Part shown: positions 1 to 7,668 of the stretch, piece after piece
Position numbering within the stretch: the stretch's first letter is position 1
Layout of the letters: every line of letters starts with the position of its first letter
DNA from: Pseudomonas cremoris
Lineage (GTDB): Bacteria; Pseudomonadota; Gammaproteobacteria; Pseudomonadales; Pseudomonadaceae
Direction of reading: 5' to 3'
DNA: 64,000 bases
Assembly: GCF_014230465.1 (NCBI RefSeq)
Contig: NZ_JAAXCY010000015.1
Location: forward strand, 89,801-153,800
Position numbers and translations under genes: made by a program
Notes under the pieces: model-generated
Databases searched by the model: none
What the model saw: only the letters and a program-made list of their open reading frames with translations
Told to the model about the DNA's origin: nothing

Positions 1-758
1 GGCAGGCTTGCCATCGCCAACAGGCGCATAGACTGGCTCTTGGAGAACAGCAGGATTGCCACCAGCAGGCATAACGCACTGCCTGAACCGCCGATAAACG
101 CGAAGCTGCCCAACAAGCCGCTGTTGAGCACATATCTGATCGGCTCGCCGGCCGCCAGCGCGGCGCTGTTCAGCACCACGGCCTGGTCCAGCACATCGAA
201 CAGCGGTTGCATGGCATACACGCCATGGATACCGAAAAACCACAACAGCGAGTTCATCAGCGTCACAAACAAGCCGCTGCCGTAGGGCGTTTCCAGGGCA
301 TCGAGAACCTGAGGCCCCTGGAGCTGTGCCACATACGGCACCTGCAACAGCACCGACAACACCAGCACCAACGCCAGAGCGGTGATCGCCCCCGGCACCA
401 CCATATTGATGGTGCCCCTAAGGTTATGCCCGACCAGGTCCTCATTGACCAGCCGCGTCCAACGATAGCGGTGCAGCCAGGCAATCGCCGGCACGTTGAG
501 CAGTGGCGAGGCAATTGCAATAAACAATACAAAGGTGGCCGAGGCCCGAGGGTATTCGCGCAGGACAAACGTTGCCACCACCACATGGGCCAGGCACAGG
601 AACGCCACCGGCAGTTGCGGCAGGCGATGTTGGATCGCGAGCATGTAGCCAATGGAGGCAGCCACCAGCAGCGGAATCACCGAGCTGATCTGGTTATGCA
701 GCCCTGCGAGAAACGCCACCACTTGCGGGTCGAACCCCAGCACCCGGGCGCATTCCGG
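1..758 (-). pseudogene. PTS EIIC-like membrane protein, N-terminus replaced and 3' end off the window
   Basis: Reading the minus strand from about 758 down to base 1 gives one uninterrupted frame. It contains LGFDPQVVAFLAGLHNQ, then several hydrophobic helices, a WFFGIHG motif, AGEPIRYVLN and IGGSGSALCLL. These are hallmarks of the PTS_EIIC permease domain (lactose/cellobiose type). In Pseudomonas this domain is commonly joined to a C-terminal EAL phosphodiesterase; that part would lie beyond the window and is inferred. No in-frame start with a ribosome site is visible. Upstream the frame runs into an NRPS fragment in another frame, so the natural N-terminus is absent. It may be a truncated gene or the product of a deletion or assembly junction. 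Confidence 0.7.
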
Positions 759-1171
759 GCTTCGGGCGGCAGGTCTGAAATGTCCGCGCGGGCGATGTGC
801 AACGGCTGCGTCGCCGGCACTTGGCGAGGCTGATCGTCTGCGTCCTGGACAAACACCGTGCGCAACGTCTCGTGGCGCTCGATCAACAGCGCGAACGCCT
901 GCTCCATGGCCGACACATTCAACCGCCCGCCAAGCCGCACCGCCGTCGGCAGGTTGTACGCACCGCTGCTTGGGTCCAACTGCCACAGAAACCACATGCG
1001 TTGCTGCGCATAGGACAGCGCCTTGCGATCCTCCACCTCCACCCCTGCCGGAATCGGGAACCGGGAAAAATCCACCCCTTCCTTCTGCAAGGCCTGCAGG
1101 AACAACTGGCGTTTTTCCAGGGGCAACCCGATAAACCGGCGAGCAAGTTTCAAGGAGTCTTCAGCATTCAT
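757..1171 (-). pseudogene. Truncated pyoverdine-type NRPS, N-terminal part of a condensation domain
   Basis: The frame starts at an ATG (1171) and encodes MNAEDSLKLARRFIGLPLEK, the typical first residues of PvdI/PvdJ-type pyoverdine peptide synthetases. The condensation-domain C1 region (SYAQQRMWFLWQLD) and C2 region (RHETLRTVF) follow. After about 138 residues, near EAR, homology stops before the catalytic HHxxxDG motif. About 24 out-of-frame residues then lead to a stop at 677. The adjoining DNA encodes an EIIC permease in another frame. The parent protein would be thousands of residues long, so this is a remnant. A PvdS-like promoter lies upstream (1227-1249), suggesting the 5' end is native. 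Confidence 0.75.
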
Positions 1172-1226
1172 TTGTTGGGATCCGGAGCAATAGGCAGGAA
1201 GCACAAAGGCACGTCGTCCCTATAAA

Positions 1227-1249
1227 ACGAATCGGGCGGGGAAAAATTA
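1227..1249 (-). promoter_or_regulatory. PvdS (iron-starvation sigma factor) promoter-like box
   Basis: On the minus strand TAATT is followed 15 bases later by CGT, about 55 bases upstream of the NRPS-fragment start. The iron-starvation box recognised by PvdS is TAAAT-N16/17-CGT, so this is a near match with one changed base and slightly short spacing. Its position ahead of a pyoverdine-synthetase start supports the call. Confidence 0.55.
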
Positions 1250-1329
1250 GCGGGGGATGGGGAAGCCGAAGCGAGGTGTCATCAAGGGTTACATCAATCT
1301 CGGGAAAGCAACACGAACCCGAGCTAGCA

Positions 1330-1364
1330 TTGACTCACACCACTTTTTGCAACTACATTTAGTT
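1330..1364 (+). promoter_or_regulatory. hicAB promoter with overlapping inverted repeat
   Basis: A TTGACT -35 (1330-1335) is followed after 17 bases by a CTACAT -10 (1353-1358). An inverted repeat AACTA-N4-TAGTT (1351-1364) covers the -10 hexamer. HicB-type antitoxins autorepress through short palindromes at their promoter, so this is a reasonable operator candidate. Repressor assignment is inference. Confidence 0.5.
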
Positions 1365-1380
1365 ACACGCAGGGAACGCC

Positions 1381-1632
1381 GTGTCCAAAAATGAAAAGCT
1401 GCTCGCCAAACTGCTCAATGAACAAATGACATTTACATGGCCCGAACTCGTAACGCTGTTGCGAAGGCTGGGTTACACGCAGATAGAAGGGGCTGGAAGC
1501 CGCGTCAAGTTCGACATCGGCGATCCCAGTGCAATGATCACCCTGCATAAGCCTCATCCCGGCAACGAACTGAAACACTACATTCGGCGCCAGATCATCG
1601 AACAATTGAAATCAGGAGAACTGATTCAGTGA
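1381..1632 (+). CDS. hicA: HicA family toxin (mRNA interferase)
   Basis: An 83-residue protein beginning at GTG 1381 behind AGGGAA. The core (WPELVTLLRRLGY, then a GAGSRVKF turn, then ITLHKPHPGNELKHYIRRQI) is the HicA double-stranded-RNA-binding fold. The subfamily carries GSRV instead of the GSHH motif of classical HicA, and the histidine near the HKPHP segment is probably catalytic. HicA proteins cleave mRNA and stop translation until bound by HicB. The stop overlaps the start of the next gene (GTGA at 1629-1632), so toxin and antitoxin are translationally coupled. Confidence 0.85.
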   Translation: MSKNEKLLAKLLNEQMTFTWPELVTLLRRLGYTQIEGAGSRVKFDIGDPSAMITLHKPHPGNELKHYIRRQIIEQLKSGELIQ

Positions 1633-1994
1633 ACAACCAACTGAAACACAATGGCTATATCGGCTCCATTGAAGCCAGCCTCGAAGACAACTGTCTGTTC
1701 GGCAAGGTGCTGTTCATCAAGGCACTGGTCAGCTACGAAGGAAAAACCGTCGCCGAATTGGACGCAGCCTTTCGCGAAGCCGTGGAAGACTATCTGACAA
1801 CCTGCCAAGCCCTCGGGCAAACGCCCGAGAAACCCTGCAAAGGCTCATTCAACGTCCGTGTTGGCCATGACCTGCACTTGGCCGCTGCTTTGGCAGCAAC
1901 CCGCAAGAAGGTGACGCTCAATGACCTGACACGTCAGGCGTTGAACGAATTCCTGCAACACCACAGCGCGGACACTTGCCCGGCGATTGGCTGA
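1629..1994 (+). CDS. hicB: HicB family antitoxin
   Basis: A 121-residue protein starting at GTG 1629. The N-terminal part (YIGSIEASLEDNCLFGKV, then FREAVEDYL) is the partly degraded RNase-H-like HicB fold that neutralises HicA. The C-terminal segment (KKVTLNDLTRQALNEFLQ) is a ribbon-helix-helix or Arc-like DNA-binding motif, consistent with autoregulation of the promoter at 1330-1364. The gene lies directly after hicA with a 4-base overlap. This toxin-first order is normal for HicAB. Confidence 0.85.
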   Translation: MNNQLKHNGYIGSIEASLEDNCLFGKVLFIKALVSYEGKTVAELDAAFREAVEDYLTTCQALGQTPEKPCKGSFNVRVGHDLHLAAALAATRKKVTLNDLTRQALNEFLQHHSADTCPAIG

Positions 1995-3167
1995 TCACCC
2001 CAACCGCCGATACCCCAACACCGCTGACCCCATTACCACCGCCCCCGCCGCCAGCGCCACCCAGAAACCGCTGGTGGCGCCGAAGTGGTCGATCATCCAG
2101 CCGGAGCTGGCGGCGCCGATGGCCACGCCGATGCTGAGGCCGGTGATGAGCCAGGTCATGCCTTCGGTGAGGCGGCTCGGTGGCACAACTTTCTCCACCA
2201 GCGCCATGGACACGATCAAGGTTGGAGCGAAGAACAGGCCGGAGATAAAGATCGCCACCGCCAGCCCGGGTATGTTCGTCACCTGCAACAGTGGCAACGT
2301 GGTTAACGCTGTAGCGACGCCGCAGAACAGAAATTGTCGGGGCAACGGCGCCTTGAGCTTGAGCGTGCCGAAGGCCAAGCCCGCCAGGCATGAACCGATG
2401 GCGTACACCGACAGCACGATACTCGCCGCCGCCGGTTGGCCCTGATGCTGGGCGAAGGCGACGCTGACCACATCCACCACACCCACGATCACACCCATGG
2501 CCAACAGCAGGGTCATCAGGATCAGCACCGAGGGCGAAGCGATCAGCCAACCACTGTGGTGCGCCTGATGGGCGTGCACCGGCGGCTCTGTCTCGCGCTG
2601 CAGCACAAAGGTGGTGACACCCACGGCGAGCAGCAACGCCGCCACCAACGGCCCGGCTTCCGGGAACAGCACCACACACAGCCCCACCGAGATCGGCGGG
2701 CCGATGATGAAGCACACCTCGTCCAGTACCGACTCCAGCGCAAACGCGGTTTGCAGCTTGGGCTGGCCCCGGTACAACTCGGTCCAGCGTGCCCGCACCA
2801 TCGCCGACATGTTCGGCATGCAGCCGGCCAGCGCGGCAAACAGGAACAGAGTCCAACTGGGCGCCTGCAAGCGGGTGCACAGCAGCAACATCAACAACGC
2901 GCCGCCGCCGATCAGCGCTGCGATGGGCAATACGCGGCCCTGGCTATAGCGGTCCACCAAGCGTGAAACCTGCGGCGCACAAAATGCCGTGGCCAAGGCA
3001 AATACCGCCGCCACCGAACCCGCCAGACCGTAGCCGCCATGCACCTGCGCCAGCATGGTGATCAGGCCGATACCGGTCATGGACACCGGCATGCGCGCAA
3101 GCATGCCGGCCAATACAAAAGCGCGAGCGCCAGGGACCTGGAACAACTCGGCGTAGGGGTTTGCCAT
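1995..3167 (-). CDS. MFS family efflux transporter
   Basis: A 390-residue integral membrane protein with about twelve hydrophobic helices. A cytoplasmic loop between the two halves is histidine-containing (PPVHAHQAHHSG). The start at 3167 (MANPYAELFQVPG) is chosen because AGG-rich sequence precedes it and because the longer frame would run through the operator region. It belongs to the MFS of small-molecule exporters (sugar-efflux or drug type); the substrate cannot be read from sequence. It is divergent from a TetR repressor with two operators between them, so it is probably that repressor's main target. Confidence 0.8.
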   Translation of the reverse strand: MANPYAELFQVPGARAFVLAGMLARMPVSMTGIGLITMLAQVHGGYGLAGSVAAVFALATAFCAPQVSRLVDRYSQGRVLPIAALIGGGALLMLLLCTRLQAPSWTLFLFAALAGCMPNMSAMVRARWTELYRGQPKLQTAFALESVLDEVCFIIGPPISVGLCVVLFPEAGPLVAALLLAVGVTTFVLQRETEPPVHAHQAHHSGWLIASPSVLILMTLLLAMGVIVGVVDVVSVAFAQHQGQPAAASIVLSVYAIGSCLAGLAFGTLKLKAPLPRQFLFCGVATALTTLPLLQVTNIPGLAVAIFISGLFFAPTLIVSMALVEKVVPPSRLTEGMTWLITGLSIGVAIGAASSGWMIDHFGATSGFWVALAAGAVVMGSAVLGYRRLG

Positions 3168-3226
3168 CCTGCTGACCTCTTCCTGAATGCCCTTGAACTT
3201 GCTATCCGCAATGATCAAGGCAAAAT

Positions 3227-3243
3227 ACATACGGTGCGTATGT
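3227..3243. promoter_or_regulatory. TetR operator 1
   Basis: The 17-base inverted repeat ACATACGGTGCGTATGT, with seven-base arms ACATACG/CGTATGT, lies between the divergent MFS and TetR genes. An almost identical copy lies 32 bases away centre to centre. Two copies of a TetR-type palindrome in a divergent promoter strongly suggest repression of both genes. Confidence 0.75.
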
Positions 3244-3258
3244 GACAAATCATGCGTA

Positions 3259-3275
3259 ACATACGTAGCGTATGT
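3259..3275. promoter_or_regulatory. TetR operator 2
   Basis: The inverted repeat ACATACGTAGCGTATGT has the same seven-base arms as operator 1 and differs only in the three-base centre. The 32-base centre spacing equals about three helical turns, which would place both repressor dimers on the same face of the DNA. It lies 33 bases before the TetR start codon. Confidence 0.75.
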
Positions 3276-3308
3276 CAATCACTCACTGACCCACTGCGAG
3301 CCATAACC

Positions 3309-3896
3309 ATGAGCCGAGCCCGTGCCGAAATGATCGAAGACACCCGCGCCCGACTGATCGCCAGCGCGCGCCAGGCGTTCGCCACGCAAGGTTACGCCAA
3401 CACGTCGATGGACGACTTTACCGCCCGTGCAGGCCTGACCCGGGGTGCGTTGTACCACCATTTTGGTGACAAGAAAGGCCTGTTGGCCGCCGTGGTCGCA
3501 CGACTCGACAGTGAAATGGACGCCCGCCTGCAGCGCATCACAGATGAGGCCGTCGACCCATGGAATGGCTTTGGCGACCGCTGCCGCGCCTACTTGCGCA
3601 TGGCCCAGGACAGCGAGATCCAACGCATTGTGCTGCAGGACGCACCGGCGGTACTGGGCGACACCGGCTCCCAACAACACTGCGTCGATTCATTGTGCCA
3701 ACTGCTGGAAGCGCTGATGCAGTCCGGTGTCATCCACCGTGCCCCGAGTCTCGCGCTGGCTCAGTTGATCAATGGCAGCCTGGTCAACACCGCCCTGTGG
3801 ATCGCCCGGGATGAACACCCGGACGAGCGACTGGAGCAAGGCTTGCAGGGCCTGGAGTTATTGCTGCGCGGCCTGCCCCTCACACCAACCGTGTGA
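3309..3896 (+). CDS. TetR/AcrR family transcriptional repressor
   Basis: A 195-residue protein from ATG 3309. The N-terminal helix-turn-helix is clear (ARQAFATQGYANTSMDDFTA, then RGALYHHFGDKKGL, residues about 14-60). A ligand-binding C-terminal domain with VLGDTGSQQHCVDSLC and LLRGLPL follows. The longer frame from 3252 would begin inside operator 2 and lacks TetR homology, so the later ATG is preferred. It is divergent from the MFS exporter and probably represses both itself and that gene. Its last 17 bases overlap the end of the convergent MATE gene. Confidence 0.85.
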   Translation: MSRARAEMIEDTRARLIASARQAFATQGYANTSMDDFTARAGLTRGALYHHFGDKKGLLAAVVARLDSEMDARLQRITDEAVDPWNGFGDRCRAYLRMAQDSEIQRIVLQDAPAVLGDTGSQQHCVDSLCQLLEALMQSGVIHRAPSLALAQLINGSLVNTALWIARDEHPDERLEQGLQGLELLLRGLPLTPTV

Positions 3897-5235
3897 TCTG
3901 CTTGTGCCGCCACACCAGCCGGTAATACGCCGTCTGCAACGCCAGCATCGCCAGGTAAGTCACCGGAAACGCCATCCACACCCCTTCCAGTCCGAAGTGT
4001 GCATTGAGCAGGTAGGCCATCGGCAATTCAACACAGAGCACGCAGAAGATCGAGATGGCGACCGGCATCAACACTACGCCACTGGCGCGCATGATCCCGC
4101 CCACCACTGCCTGGAAACCGAACACCAGGATGCTCCACAACATGATGTGCAACAGGTGCTCGGCCTTGACCCGCGCCGCGTCGTCAGTAATGAACAGGCC
4201 CAGCAACCAGTGGGACAACACATAGCCAAGCACGATCAGGCCACCGGTCAGGCAGGTGTTGATCAACAGCCCTGTGCGCAGGATCGGCCCGATACGCTCC
4301 AGGCGCCCGGCGCCAATGGCCTGAGCACCAAGGATCGAGGCAGTGATGGCAATCGACAGCGCCGGGAACTGCACGTAGTTGACGATCTGCGTCACCGCGC
4401 CATAGGCAGCCGTGGCCTGGGAACCATGGCTGTTGACCAGGGCGAGGATCACTAGCTCCGACAGCGACAACACCACCATCTGTAGGCCGGTGGGCAGGCC
4501 AATACGCAGGACCTTTCCCAAAATCACGCGATCCAGGCGCAACGCCGCTATCAGCTGCCGATCCGGCGCCATCACATGGTTTTTATGTCGCAGGCGCAGC
4601 ACCAGAAACAGCATTGCCAACGCGTTACCCACCAACCCGGCGTACACCGCGCTCTGGATGCCCATGGGCGGCAGGCCGATCCAGCCGCGAATCAACGCCG
4701 GCGTCAGCAACAGGCCGACCAGGGTCGAGACCATCAGCGCCAGCAACGGCGAGACGGTATCGCTGACACCGCGCAGCAACTGGGTGTAGAGGATGAACAC
4801 CAACAGCAGCGGCATGATCAGCATCATCCTCTGCGCGTAACCCACGGCATCGTCCAAGACATCAATAGGCGTGCCCAACGCTTGCAGCGCCTGGCGCGCA
4901 AACAGGCTGCCGAGCACCGCCGCAATCAAACCCACCAGCGCGCCCAGGGTCAGGGTCGCACCGGTAATCACCTTGACCAGCCCGGTTTCCTGGGCACCCC
5001 ATGCCTGGCCGATCAACACTGACGCGCCGGCCCCCAGGCCGATCACCAGGGCAATAAAGAAAAACACGATGGGGAACATGCCCGACACCGCCGCCAGCGC
5101 CTGGGTGCCGAGCATTTGCCCGACGTAGATACCGTTGAGGGTGCCGGAAAAACTCTGCAGGAAGTTGGACAGCACCATGGGTGCCAGAAAGATCAGGTAG
5201 ACCTGCCACAGCGGGCGTTGCACAGGGCTTTGCAT
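3880..5235 (-). CDS. MATE family multidrug efflux transporter
   Basis: A 451-residue, twelve-helix membrane protein. Family features include the N-terminal LAPMVLSNFLQSFSGTLNGIYVGQMLG segment, GAGASVLIGQAWGA in the first half, and the corresponding repeat (FPALSIAITASILGAQAIGAG) in the second half. MATE proteins export cationic drugs or organic compounds using a Na+ or H+ gradient. It is convergent with and slightly overlaps the TetR gene, so it need not belong to that regulon. Confidence 0.88.
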   Translation of the reverse strand: MQSPVQRPLWQVYLIFLAPMVLSNFLQSFSGTLNGIYVGQMLGTQALAAVSGMFPIVFFFIALVIGLGAGASVLIGQAWGAQETGLVKVITGATLTLGALVGLIAAVLGSLFARQALQALGTPIDVLDDAVGYAQRMMLIMPLLLVFILYTQLLRGVSDTVSPLLALMVSTLVGLLLTPALIRGWIGLPPMGIQSAVYAGLVGNALAMLFLVLRLRHKNHVMAPDRQLIAALRLDRVILGKVLRIGLPTGLQMVVLSLSELVILALVNSHGSQATAAYGAVTQIVNYVQFPALSIAITASILGAQAIGAGRLERIGPILRTGLLINTCLTGGLIVLGYVLSHWLLGLFITDDAARVKAEHLLHIMLWSILVFGFQAVVGGIMRASGVVLMPVAISIFCVLCVELPMAYLLNAHFGLEGVWMAFPVTYLAMLALQTAYYRLVWRHKQITRLV

Positions 5236-5272
5236 GAAAAACGGGGCCTCGGTTAACTAAAGCGTCCGAGGG

Positions 5273-6256
5273 TTATACCGTAAGTGGAACCCATCTTCCT
5301 GTGCTTTCGGGTTCCACTACCAGGCAGGCGTTGCGCACCGTTGCTGTCAGGTGCCGAGCGTTGCCTTGCAACAGGCATTCGGCAAGTGCCGGCTCCAGCT
5401 CCACTCGCAGGCGCCTGGCCAGCGCCCGCGCACCAAAGCGCACGTCGTGCTGGCGGCACAACCATGCCCGCGCCTGTTCATCTACGTCCAGGGAACGTTG
5501 GTGTGCAGCTAATCGTTGGTTGAGCTTGACCAGTTCCACATCCAACAGCGCATCCAACCACTGCGCATCAATGGGTTCGAACATCAGGATACGGTCAATG
5601 CGGTTGAGAAATTCCGGCTCGAAATGACCGTGCAGCGCCTCTTCCAACACTGCTGATTCATTGCGCGCAAACCCTCGCACCATTCGCCGCCAGCCCTGGG
5701 CAAACCGCTGGCGGTGGCGACGGGCCTGTTGCGCGCCGATATTGCTGGTCATGAAGATCAGGCTGTTGCGAAAGTCCAACGTCCGCGTACCGCCCGCCAA
5801 CGTCAGCTGGCCGTTTTCCAGAATGCCCAACAGGCTGCGCACCACTTCCTGGCTGGCCTTTTCCAGTTCATCGAACAACACAATGCCCGGCCGGCTGTAA
5901 GTACCCTGGATCAACTCGCTGTTGAACAGGCTGATGCCTTCCTTGCTGCCCACATACCCCGGCGGCGCACCGGTCAGTGCGGCCGCGTAATGTTCCTGGG
6001 CCAGGGTATGCATATCGATGCGGCAAAACCCGTCCGCGCGACCGTGCAGCGCCTGGGCCAGCAACCGTACGATCTCAGTCTTGCCCACGCCAGTCGGCCC
6101 CATGAACAGGTTGACACTCAGTGGTCGATCACGCTCACCGATATCGGCCTTGACCACCTTTAGCAAGCCTTCCACCTGGGCCAACGCGGCATCCTGGCCG
6201 ACGATACGGCTGCGCAACAAGGCCATGACCTGAGCCGGTTCAAAGGTAAAACGCAT
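5273..6256 (-). CDS. Clp-like AAA+ ATPase next to amidase (AmiB-like)
   Basis: A 327-residue single-module AAA+ protein. It has Walker A GPTGVGKT (residues 53-60), pore-loop GYVG (100-103), Walker B IVLFDELEKA (about 125-134), sensor-1 MTSN, an FLNRID arginine-finger region, and a C-terminal small domain with GARAL. The architecture is the second ATPase module of ClpB/ClpA without the rest. P. aeruginosa carries a Clp-like gene, amiB, directly after amiE; this gene sits 3 bases after amiE in the same orientation, so it is probably the equivalent. A chaperone or remodelling role for the amidase or transporter is inference. Confidence 0.75.
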   Translation of the reverse strand: MRFTFEPAQVMALLRSRIVGQDAALAQVEGLLKVVKADIGERDRPLSVNLFMGPTGVGKTEIVRLLAQALHGRADGFCRIDMHTLAQEHYAAALTGAPPGYVGSKEGISLFNSELIQGTYSRPGIVLFDELEKASQEVVRSLLGILENGQLTLAGGTRTLDFRNSLIFMTSNIGAQQARRHRQRFAQGWRRMVRGFARNESAVLEEALHGHFEPEFLNRIDRILMFEPIDAQWLDALLDVELVKLNQRLAAHQRSLDVDEQARAWLCRQHDVRFGARALARRLRVELEPALAECLLQGNARHLTATVRNACLVVEPESTGRWVPLTV

Positions 6257-6259
6257 GCC

Positions 6260-7303
6260 CTACCCCGCGGTCTTTTCTTTGCCGCCATGGGGCAACTGCC
6301 CCACCGGGCACTCGGCAACACCTACGGTACTGCGGGTGATTTTTTCCACATTCTCCTGGGCCTTTTGCGCATCCAGCACCCAGGTGCGGTAAAACTCGAA
6401 CGGGCAGTCCGCCACGCCCTTGTCGCCGTCGCCCGAGGCATGCATGCCGGTGTAGCCCCGGTGCAGCAGCTTGAACAGGTGGTTCTGCGACTGGTCATTG
6501 GCCCGTGCGTCGCGGATCTGCGACACCGACAACTGCGCGTACTGGATGCCCATTTCCTCCTCGCCGCACTCGCCCAAGGTACGCCCATCAAAACCGATGA
6601 TCGCTGAGTGGCCGAAGTACGAATACACCCCGTCGAACCCCGCCGCGTTCGCCACGGCCACGTAGCAGTTGTTCGCCCAGGCCATGCTCTTGGACATCTG
6701 CACCTGCTGCTCTTTGGCCGGGTACATATAGCCCTGGCAACGCACGATCAGTTCGGCGCCCTTCATCGCACAGTCGCGCCAGATCTCCGGGTAGTTGCCG
6801 TCGTCACAGATGATCAGGCTGATCTTCATGCCCTTGGGCCCCTCGCACACATAGGTGCGGTCACCCGGATACCAACCTTCGATGGGGCACCAGGGGATGC
6901 ACTTGCGATACCGCTGGACGATTTCGCCGAGGTTATTGATCAGTACCAACGTGTTGTACGGTGCCTTGTGCGGATGTTCTTCGTGGCGCTCGCCCGTCAA
7001 GGAAAACACGCCCCAGGTATTCGCCTGGCGACAAGCTACCGAGAAGATCGCGGTTTCTTCACCAGGAATGCTCGCGGCAGTCGCCATCATTTCATCGTGG
7101 TCATACATGATCCCCATGGTGCTGTACTCGGGGAACACCACCAGGTCCATACCGGGCAAGCCCTGTTTCATGCCGAGAATAATCTCGGCAATTTTCTTAG
7201 CGTTCTCGATCACCTCGGCCTTGCTGTGCAGGCGCGGCATCTTGTAGTTCACCACCGCTACACCGACGGTGTCCGGGCTGCTGGAAATGTCGCCATGGCG
7301 CAT
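6260..7303 (-). CDS. amiE: Aliphatic amidase
   Basis: A 347-residue nitrilase-superfamily enzyme hydrolysing short aliphatic amides (acetamide, propionamide) to acid and ammonia in the cytoplasm. The sequence is nearly collinear with P. aeruginosa AmiE, starting MRHGDISSS. The catalytic triad is intact: Glu59 (FPEY), Lys134 (RYRK) and Cys166 ([13 protein letters not shown]). Long blocks such as [19 protein letters not shown] are unchanged. It lies in the amide operon after formamidase and FmdB. The known amiC-amiR regulators are not adjacent, suggesting control by the sensor kinase/regulator pair at 14-18 kb. Confidence 0.95.
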   Translation of the reverse strand: MRHGDISSSPDTVGVAVVNYKMPRLHSKAEVIENAKKIAEIILGMKQGLPGMDLVVFPEYSTMGIMYDHDEMMATAASIPGEETAIFSVACRQANTWGVFSLTGERHEEHPHKAPYNTLVLINNLGEIVQRYRKCIPWCPIEGWYPGDRTYVCEGPKGMKISLIICDDGNYPEIWRDCAMKGAELIVRCQGYMYPAKEQQVQMSKSMAWANNCYVAVANAAGFDGVYSYFGHSAIIGFDGRTLGECGEEEMGIQYAQLSVSQIRDARANDQSQNHLFKLLHRGYTGMHASGDGDKGVADCPFEFYRTWVLDAQKAQENVEKITRSTVGVAECPVGQLPHGGKEKTAG

Positions 7304-7318
7304 TGCAACGCTCCTGTT

Positions 7319-7666
7319 CTAGTGACTGATCATCCACGGCCGTGGCCCGGTCTTGGTCTTGAGGCCCAAGGGGTTTGCCTTGCTTGGAACGACTTTTTTG
7401 CTGGTGCCACAGCAGCTGCAACCGGCCGGGTGTTTGCGACTCTCTTGGTATTCGCCAACCGTTTGCGGAGCATGGGCGCTGCGTTCATTGCCGGCGATGG
7501 CCTTGCGTTGGTTGGCCGACAAGGTCTGCAGCGCCGGGGCGGACACCAGCAGGTGCCCGCCCGGCCCTTCGCAGTACGGGCACTGGCTGGGTTCGTTGCG
7601 CTGGGCGATGGGCCGCAACATCGTAAAGGTGCCGCACGCCGCGCAGGCGTATTCGTAGGTCGGCAT
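7319..7666 (-). CDS. fmdB: FmdB family zinc-ribbon protein
   Basis: A 115-residue protein starting at ATG 7666. The frame is open further upstream, but that part lies inside formamidase. The N-terminus MPTYEYACAACG...CPYC is the FmdB CxxC...CxxC zinc ribbon. A second cysteine cluster, GCSCCG, lies near residue 84. FmdB was named from the formamidase region of Methylophilus, where it is thought to regulate or assist formamidase; its molecular function is uncertain. The start lies 2 bases after the fmdA stop, indicating coupled translation. Confidence 0.85.
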   Translation of the reverse strand: MPTYEYACAACGTFTMLRPIAQRNEPSQCPYCEGPGGHLLVSAPALQTLSANQRKAIAGNERSAHAPQTVGEYQESRKHPAGCSCCGTSKKVVPSKANPLGLKTKTGPRPWMISH

Positions 7667-7668
7667 GG

